Below, in pieces: positions 36,695-39,995 of a stretch of DNA of 39,995 nucleotides (positions are counted from its first letter, which is position 1; every line of letters begins with the position of its first letter). Source of the DNA: an uncultured Acidimicrobiaceae bacterium (GTDB lineage Bacteria > Actinomycetota > Acidimicrobiia > Spongiisociales > UBA5794); NCBI GenBank assembly GCA_947258985.1, contig CAMYKI010000040.1, forward strand, positions 1 to 39,995. The letters are read 5' to 3'. Below the pieces are notes generated by a model that saw only the letters and a program-made list of their open reading frames with translations, had not been told where the DNA came from and did no database searches. The position numbers and the translations under genes are program-made.

Positions 36695-37246
36695 ATGGCC
36701 TGGATTGACACGATCGCAGTCGACCGTTGGGACGGCGATCTGGCTGCCATCAGGACTTCGGTTGCCGACAGTGCGACTGGTCGGGTTGACCACATCATGG
36801 CAATCCACTCCTTGAACCCTCGGGCTATGGCCGCCCACGATGCGCTGTACCGGTCCGCCATGGCCGGGACTCGATCCCTGCGGAAGGTGGAACGGGAACT
36901 GATTGCCTATGTGGTCTCGTCGGCGAACGATTGTCACTACTGACTGACCCACCATCGGCGCGGTCTGCGCCGGCTGCTGCAGGATGATGCCCTGCTGGGT
37001 CGCATTGACGAGGACTGGCGGACGGCAGATCTGGGAGGCCGCCGTGTCGCCATGCTCGAGTATGCAACCAAACTCACCCTCAACCCTGGTGACATGAACC
37101 GAGACGACGTGGCGGCATTGCGTGACGCCGGCTTCGATGACCGTGACATCCTCGATATCTGTGAGGTGGTCGCCTACTACGCCTACGTCAACCGGATCGC
37201 AGATGGTCTCGGAGTCACTGTCGAGGAATGGTTCGTGGATGAGTGA
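36695..37246 (+). CDS. AhpD-like peroxidase-related selenoprotein (in-frame TGA at codon 83)
   Basis: 183 residues if TGA 36941-36943 is read as selenocysteine. The frame before and after the TGA is the same and both halves match the peroxidase-related AhpD-fold family (TIGR01926 type): 'LRKVERELIAYVVSSANDCHY', then TGA, then 'LTHHRRGLRRLL', and the usual end 'VVAYYAYVNRIADGLGV'. In AhpD the catalytic set is Glu, CxxC and a His four residues after the second Cys. Here Glu68, Cys80, codon 83 = TGA and His87 keep exactly that spacing, giving CxxU. The protein would be a thiol/selenol peroxidase or reductase. AAGGAT about five bases before ATG 36695 sets the start. The end overlaps the dipeptidase start. 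A SECIS-like hairpin follows the TGA. The alternative is a recent Cys-to-stop mutation. Confidence 0.8.
36956..36972 (+). promoter_or_regulatory. SECIS-like hairpin after the recoded TGA
   Basis: Stem CGGCGC/GCGCCG (36956-36961 and 36967-36972) closes the loop GGTCT; the stem begins 12 bases after the TGA. Bacterial SECIS elements lie within the coding region immediately after the UGA and present a GU-containing apical loop to SelB. The E. coli fdhF element, as I recall it, has the loop AGGTCT with GGT CTG as codons 7 and 8 after TGA, the same as here. No bulged U is obvious in the stem. Confidence 0.65.
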
Positions 37247-38360
37247 CCCGTACCTGGCGCAGGCACGGGCGATCCACCAGGACCTACCGGTGATCGATGG
37301 CCACAACGACCTGCCCTGGGCGATTCGCACCAGAGCGGCTGGGTCTCTGACGGCGGCAGATCCTGCGGGCCACCTCGCCGGATACCACACGGACATTCCC
37401 CGTCTGATCGAAGGTGGGGTCGGCGCTCAGTTCTGGTCGGTGTACGTGCCCGCATCGTCGAACAATCCATTCCAGGAGACGGTGCGCCAAATCGATCTCG
37501 TTGAGCGAATGGTTGCAGCCAATCCCGATCGGCTCGCTCTCGCCACGACGGCGAGCGAAATCGCCGGGGCTCGCAATCGGGGACGGGTCGCCTGCTTGCT
37601 CGGTGCCGAGGGTGGTCACAGTATCGAGGAGTCGTTCGACAATCTGCGCACCCTCCACGAGCGCGGCGTGCGCTACATGACCCTGACCCACGTTGACACG
37701 CTGACCTGGGCAGACTCCGCTACCGACGAGCCGCGTCACGCAGGTCTCACTGAATTTGGACGCGAGGTCGTTCGGGAGATGAACCGCATCGGAATGATGG
37801 TCGATATCTCCCATGTGTCGCCGGACACAATGCGGGCTGCGCTCGACTCAACCCGGGCTCCGCTGATCGCATCCCATTCGAGCGCCTATGCGCTGGCGGC
37901 CCATCCTCGCAACATCCCCGACGATGTCATCGCCGGTGTTGCCGACAACGGAGGGCTGATCATGGTCAATTTCTATCCCCCGTTCATCGTGCCCGAACTC
38001 GTTGAAAGGTCGATCGGTCTCTACGACGAGGCTCGCCGGTTGCTCGATGAGACCGGCGATGAGCAGGCCGTCGAGGACGCAATGGCTGCACGCTGGGAGG
38101 GCGTGGATACCCGGGGCAGCGTCGCCACCGTTGCCGATCACATCGAGCACATTGCACGTTTTGCCGGGGTCGAACACGTCGGCTTAGGCAGTGACTTCGA
38201 CGGTGTCGATCTTTTGCCCGCGGGCCTGGAGGATGTTTCGTGCTACCCCAACATCACCGCGGAGCTGTTGCGGCGCGGCTGGGGAGAAATCGAGATCCGC
38301 AAGGTTCTCGGCGAGAACATGCTCCGGGTGATGGGCGCCGTCGAGGCTATTGCCGGGTGA
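37239..38360 (+). CDS. Membrane-dipeptidase-family (M19) zinc dipeptidase
   Basis: 373 residues from ATG 37239. The binuclear zinc ligands and spacing of the renal dipeptidase family are present: His22 and Asp24 in 'VIDGHNDLPW', bridging Glu124 in 'LLGAEGGHSIE', His192 in 'DISHVSPDT', His213 in 'IASHSSAYAL', and the late Asp in 'GLGSDFDGV'. Family members hydrolyse dipeptides, often with D-residues or dehydropeptides. No signal peptide is seen, so it is probably cytosolic. ATG 37239 lies within the last eight bases of the selenoprotein gene (ATGAGTGA), implying translational coupling. Confidence 0.93.
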   Translation: MSDPYLAQARAIHQDLPVIDGHNDLPWAIRTRAAGSLTAADPAGHLAGYHTDIPRLIEGGVGAQFWSVYVPASSNNPFQETVRQIDLVERMVAANPDRLALATTASEIAGARNRGRVACLLGAEGGHSIEESFDNLRTLHERGVRYMTLTHVDTLTWADSATDEPRHAGLTEFGREVVREMNRIGMMVDISHVSPDTMRAALDSTRAPLIASHSSAYALAAHPRNIPDDVIAGVADNGGLIMVNFYPPFIVPELVERSIGLYDEARRLLDETGDEQAVEDAMAARWEGVDTRGSVATVADHIEHIARFAGVEHVGLGSDFDGVDLLPAGLEDVSCYPNITAELLRRGWGEIEIRKVLGENMLRVMGAVEAIAG

Positions 38361-38383
38361 GGGGTTCTGCCTAACATCCGCGG

Positions 38384-39307
38384 ATGCCCCTGATCTCCGA
38401 ACCGTTCGCCGACGAGAATCTCGACGAGATCGTTCAGTTCGTGCGGGATGCCAACCCGTTCAGTCAGGCCACCTGGGGTTGGGACACCGGCAGGTTTGTC
38501 GACTGGCGGTGGGGTGGGAATACTGTGCGCGAGGCGGCCGACCCGGGATGGTGCTCGAGGGCCGCCCGGGTGTTTCGTGACGACGGTGCGATCCAGGCTC
38601 TGGCAGTTCGAGAATACGGTGATGATGCGACCTGCATCATCACCCCGGATGAGGACCCCGATACGTTTCGTCATGTCCTCGATTGGCTGACCACCGACGA
38701 GAAGTCTGGCGAGGCCGGTCTTGTGTTCGAGATCTCCGACCAGGCGGAATGGCTGCGGGAGCTCCTTGCAGATGCCGGGCTCTCGGAGAAACCCGCAACG
38801 GGCCACGAATGGGAGTACGACCTCTCTCGGGTCCCCGATGAATCCCGCGTGCCCGATGGCTTCACCATCGAGGGGCTCGGCACCAACCGAGCCGATGACC
38901 ATGCCGGCATCGCGGCATGCATCGGAGCCGCCTTTGACATCGATAGGGACCTGACAGTCACGCTGCGGAGCATTGAGGGCAACCCGCTCTTTCGACCGGA
39001 GTTGAGCGTCTTCGCCCGCAGCCCGCAAGGCCTTGTGGCGGCCTACTGCCGCGGAACGGTTGACCCGGTAAACGGCGTGTGCGGCATCGATCCGATCTGC
39101 ACCCACCCCGACTTTCAGAAACTCGGTTTGGGCAGGGCCGTCGTTGAGGAATGCTTCCGACGGCAGCGAGCTCTCGGTGGCCGCTTCAGCTACATCGGAT
39201 CGGCACCTGAGCCGGCTGCCGGTACCTTCCTTTATCGATCTCTCGGCCCCAACGACGTCAGCACCTACTGCGAGTGGAGAATCGCCGACGTCACCCCACT
39301 CGGCTGA
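38384..39307 (+). CDS. GNAT-family N-acetyltransferase (two-domain)
   Basis: 307 residues, long enough for two GNAT folds. The C-terminal one has the acetyl-CoA motif 'ICTHPDFQKLGLGRAVVEECFRRQRALGG' (about 243-270), with the R/Q-x-x-G-x-G/A-type loop read as 'QKLGLG'. The N-terminal half (1-145) lacks an obvious acetyl-CoA loop and may be a degenerate copy. The acceptor is unknown. It starts 24 bases after the dipeptidase gene and may be in the same transcript. Confidence 0.8.
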   Translation: MPLISEPFADENLDEIVQFVRDANPFSQATWGWDTGRFVDWRWGGNTVREAADPGWCSRAARVFRDDGAIQALAVREYGDDATCIITPDEDPDTFRHVLDWLTTDEKSGEAGLVFEISDQAEWLRELLADAGLSEKPATGHEWEYDLSRVPDESRVPDGFTIEGLGTNRADDHAGIAACIGAAFDIDRDLTVTLRSIEGNPLFRPELSVFARSPQGLVAAYCRGTVDPVNGVCGIDPICTHPDFQKLGLGRAVVEECFRRQRALGGRFSYIGSAPEPAAGTFLYRSLGPNDVSTYCEWRIADVTPLG

Positions 39308-39424
39308 GGCGGGAGCCGCTCCAAAACCTACAGTTCGACGGTTGACATATGGCACCCGCGATGAAACGATGGCCGCGGCGGTAAAGCAGGGAAATGGACC
39401 GTGCGGGAGTTTCGGGAGGCGCTT

Positions 39425-39787
39425 ATGCGTGTGGCAAGGCTCGGTGTCGTGCTGGTGGCAGGTTTGCTGATGGGGTCGGTGGTTACCTCGGCTGTGGCAG
39501 AGACGGCGGAGGTGACGGAGTTTGAGATTCCATCGGCCGGGAGGGTTGAATCCGTGGCGGTGGCATTCGGCTCGGTGTGGACGCTGAGTGACGGCGCTGA
39601 GCCCGGATCCGGGGGTCCCCCCGGTATGGCTGTCGGACCACCGGTGATCTATGAGTTGGATCCGCAGACGGGAGCGGTGGTGGATTCCCACACCGTACCG
39701 ACGGAAGGTTCGAGCCTGTATCGGGACATCGCTTTGCTGGATACTCAGTTCGAATTCTTAACTACTGAGTCGTATGATTCGACATAA
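39425..39787 (+). CDS. Short secreted protein, probably a truncated beta-propeller-like protein
   Basis: 120 residues. ATG 39425 has GGGAGG five bases upstream. A signal peptide (about 1-25, 'VARLGVVLVAGLLMGSVVTSAVAE') precedes 'RVESVAVAFGSVWTLSDG' and 'VIYELDPQTGAVVDSHTVP', a pattern typical of the first blade of YVTN/NHL-like beta-propellers. The protein then ends with 'FEFLTTESYDST' after only one or two blades, which is far too short for such a fold. The 3' part is probably lost, perhaps through the insertion of the element suspected at the right edge. Confidence 0.6.
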   Translation: MRVARLGVVLVAGLLMGSVVTSAVAETAEVTEFEIPSAGRVESVAVAFGSVWTLSDGAEPGSGGPPGMAVGPPVIYELDPQTGAVVDSHTVPTEGSSLYRDIALLDTQFEFLTTESYDST

Positions 39788-39934
39788 CATTCCGATGCAC
39801 GCGAAGCCGCCGACAGCGCGTGTTTTGAAGTTTAGATCACCCCGGCGGCTCGGTGATCGTTGTCGTTGAACTAAGCCGCTTCGCGGGGAGTGTTGGTCGG
39901 CGATTCTCTTGATCAATCCGTGCTTGTTGCGTCA

Positions 39935-39989
39935 GTCTTCTGAGTTGTAACTCTTCTCTGCGCTGTGACACTTTTCTGCGCTGTAACAC
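39935..39989. repeat. Direct repeats at the right edge, possible transposon end
   Basis: Two close copies of CTTNTCTGCGCTGTRACAC-like sequence lie at about 39951-39988, with a weaker third copy (TCTGAGTTGTAACT) before them. On the minus strand the series begins TGTTACAGCGCAGAAAAG then TGTCACAGCGCAGAGAAG. Serial 18-20-bp repeats at a TG...CA end are a feature of IS21-type elements, but no transposase is visible in the window. The interval 39788-39934 holds no recognisable gene. Confidence 0.35.
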
Positions 39990-39995
39990 GTGTCT

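Noticed and set aside
36941..36943. The TGA as a simple nonsense mutation producing a pseudogene
   Set aside because: It lies precisely on the redox Cys position, the downstream 100 codons are intact, a SECIS-like hairpin follows, and the gene end overlaps the next gene. Still possible, so kept as the stated alternative.

Overview
The window looks like chromosomal DNA from a high-GC Actinomycetota, most likely a member or relative of the Acidimicrobiia. This rests on the gene order argS-lysA-hom-thrC-rho-rpmE-prfA ... prmC-sua5-glyA-atp, a WhiB protein, a DUF3107 protein, a long basic insertion in Rho, and two secreted proteins with the Cys-containing S-layer-homology-like repeats (GITKGCNPP...FCP...TRGQMAAF) common in that group. 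The lineage is inferred from gene content only; no phylogeny was run.

Layout. (1) 1-2441: two rightward genes for secreted SLH-like repeat proteins, closed by twin hairpins shared with a convergent exopolysaccharide-type sugar transferase (2433-3713). (2) 3788-4228: a small SRPBCC protein. (3) 4225-11339, leftward: a complete F1Fo ATP synthase operon in the order atpZ/atpI-like, atpB, E, F, H, A, G, D, C, preceded by a promoter and a perfect CRP/GlxR-type operator. (4) 11441-14220, leftward: glyA, a Sua5/YwlC threonylcarbamoyl-AMP synthase and prmC. (5) 14363-17431, rightward and interrupting the usual prfA-prmC neighbourhood: an alpha-oxoamine-synthase-like PLP enzyme followed 33 nt later by a multi-pass membrane histidine kinase. 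This arrangement recalls the CqsA/CqsS and LqsA/LqsS quorum-sensing pairs. (6) 17538-28777, leftward: prfA, DUF1385, rpmE (zinc-free type), rho, thrC, hom, a large membrane protein, lysA and argS. (7) 28856-28927: tRNA-Arg(CCG), divergent from argS, followed by a CPBP-family membrane protein. (8) 29832-32185: an NHEJ pair (Ku and an ATP-dependent ligase) with a possible 35-residue membrane peptide between them, and a YqeY protein. (9) 32405-34835: iron-sulfur-related genes, namely WhiB with an elaborate leader, DUF3107, Mrp/ApbC, and a divergent SufR-like regulator. (10) 34897-36642: an orphan histidine kinase with its core at the N-terminus and GAF/PAS-like domains behind it. (11) 36695-39307: an AhpD-like peroxidase-related gene with an in-frame TGA, an overlapping M19 dipeptidase, and a GNAT protein. 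(12) 39425-39995: a short, probably truncated secreted protein and a repeat-containing right edge that may be a transposon end.

The most exciting observation is at 36695-37246. The gene appears broken by a TGA at codon 83, but that codon sits exactly at the second catalytic position of the AhpD CxxC motif (Cys80-His-Tyr-TGA, then His87, with Glu68 upstream). The same frame continues through a normal family C-terminus to 37246. Twelve bases after the TGA there is a GC hairpin whose loop is GGTCT, the same loop at the same codon offset as the E. coli fdhF SECIS as I remember it. This is best read as a selenoprotein (CxxU) translationally coupled to a dipeptidase.

Other points of note are the synthase/kinase pair, CRP-type operators in front of both the ATP synthase operon and whiB, a three-unit 36-bp tandem repeat at the end of the membrane-protein gene, and a possible small membrane protein between Ku and ligase.
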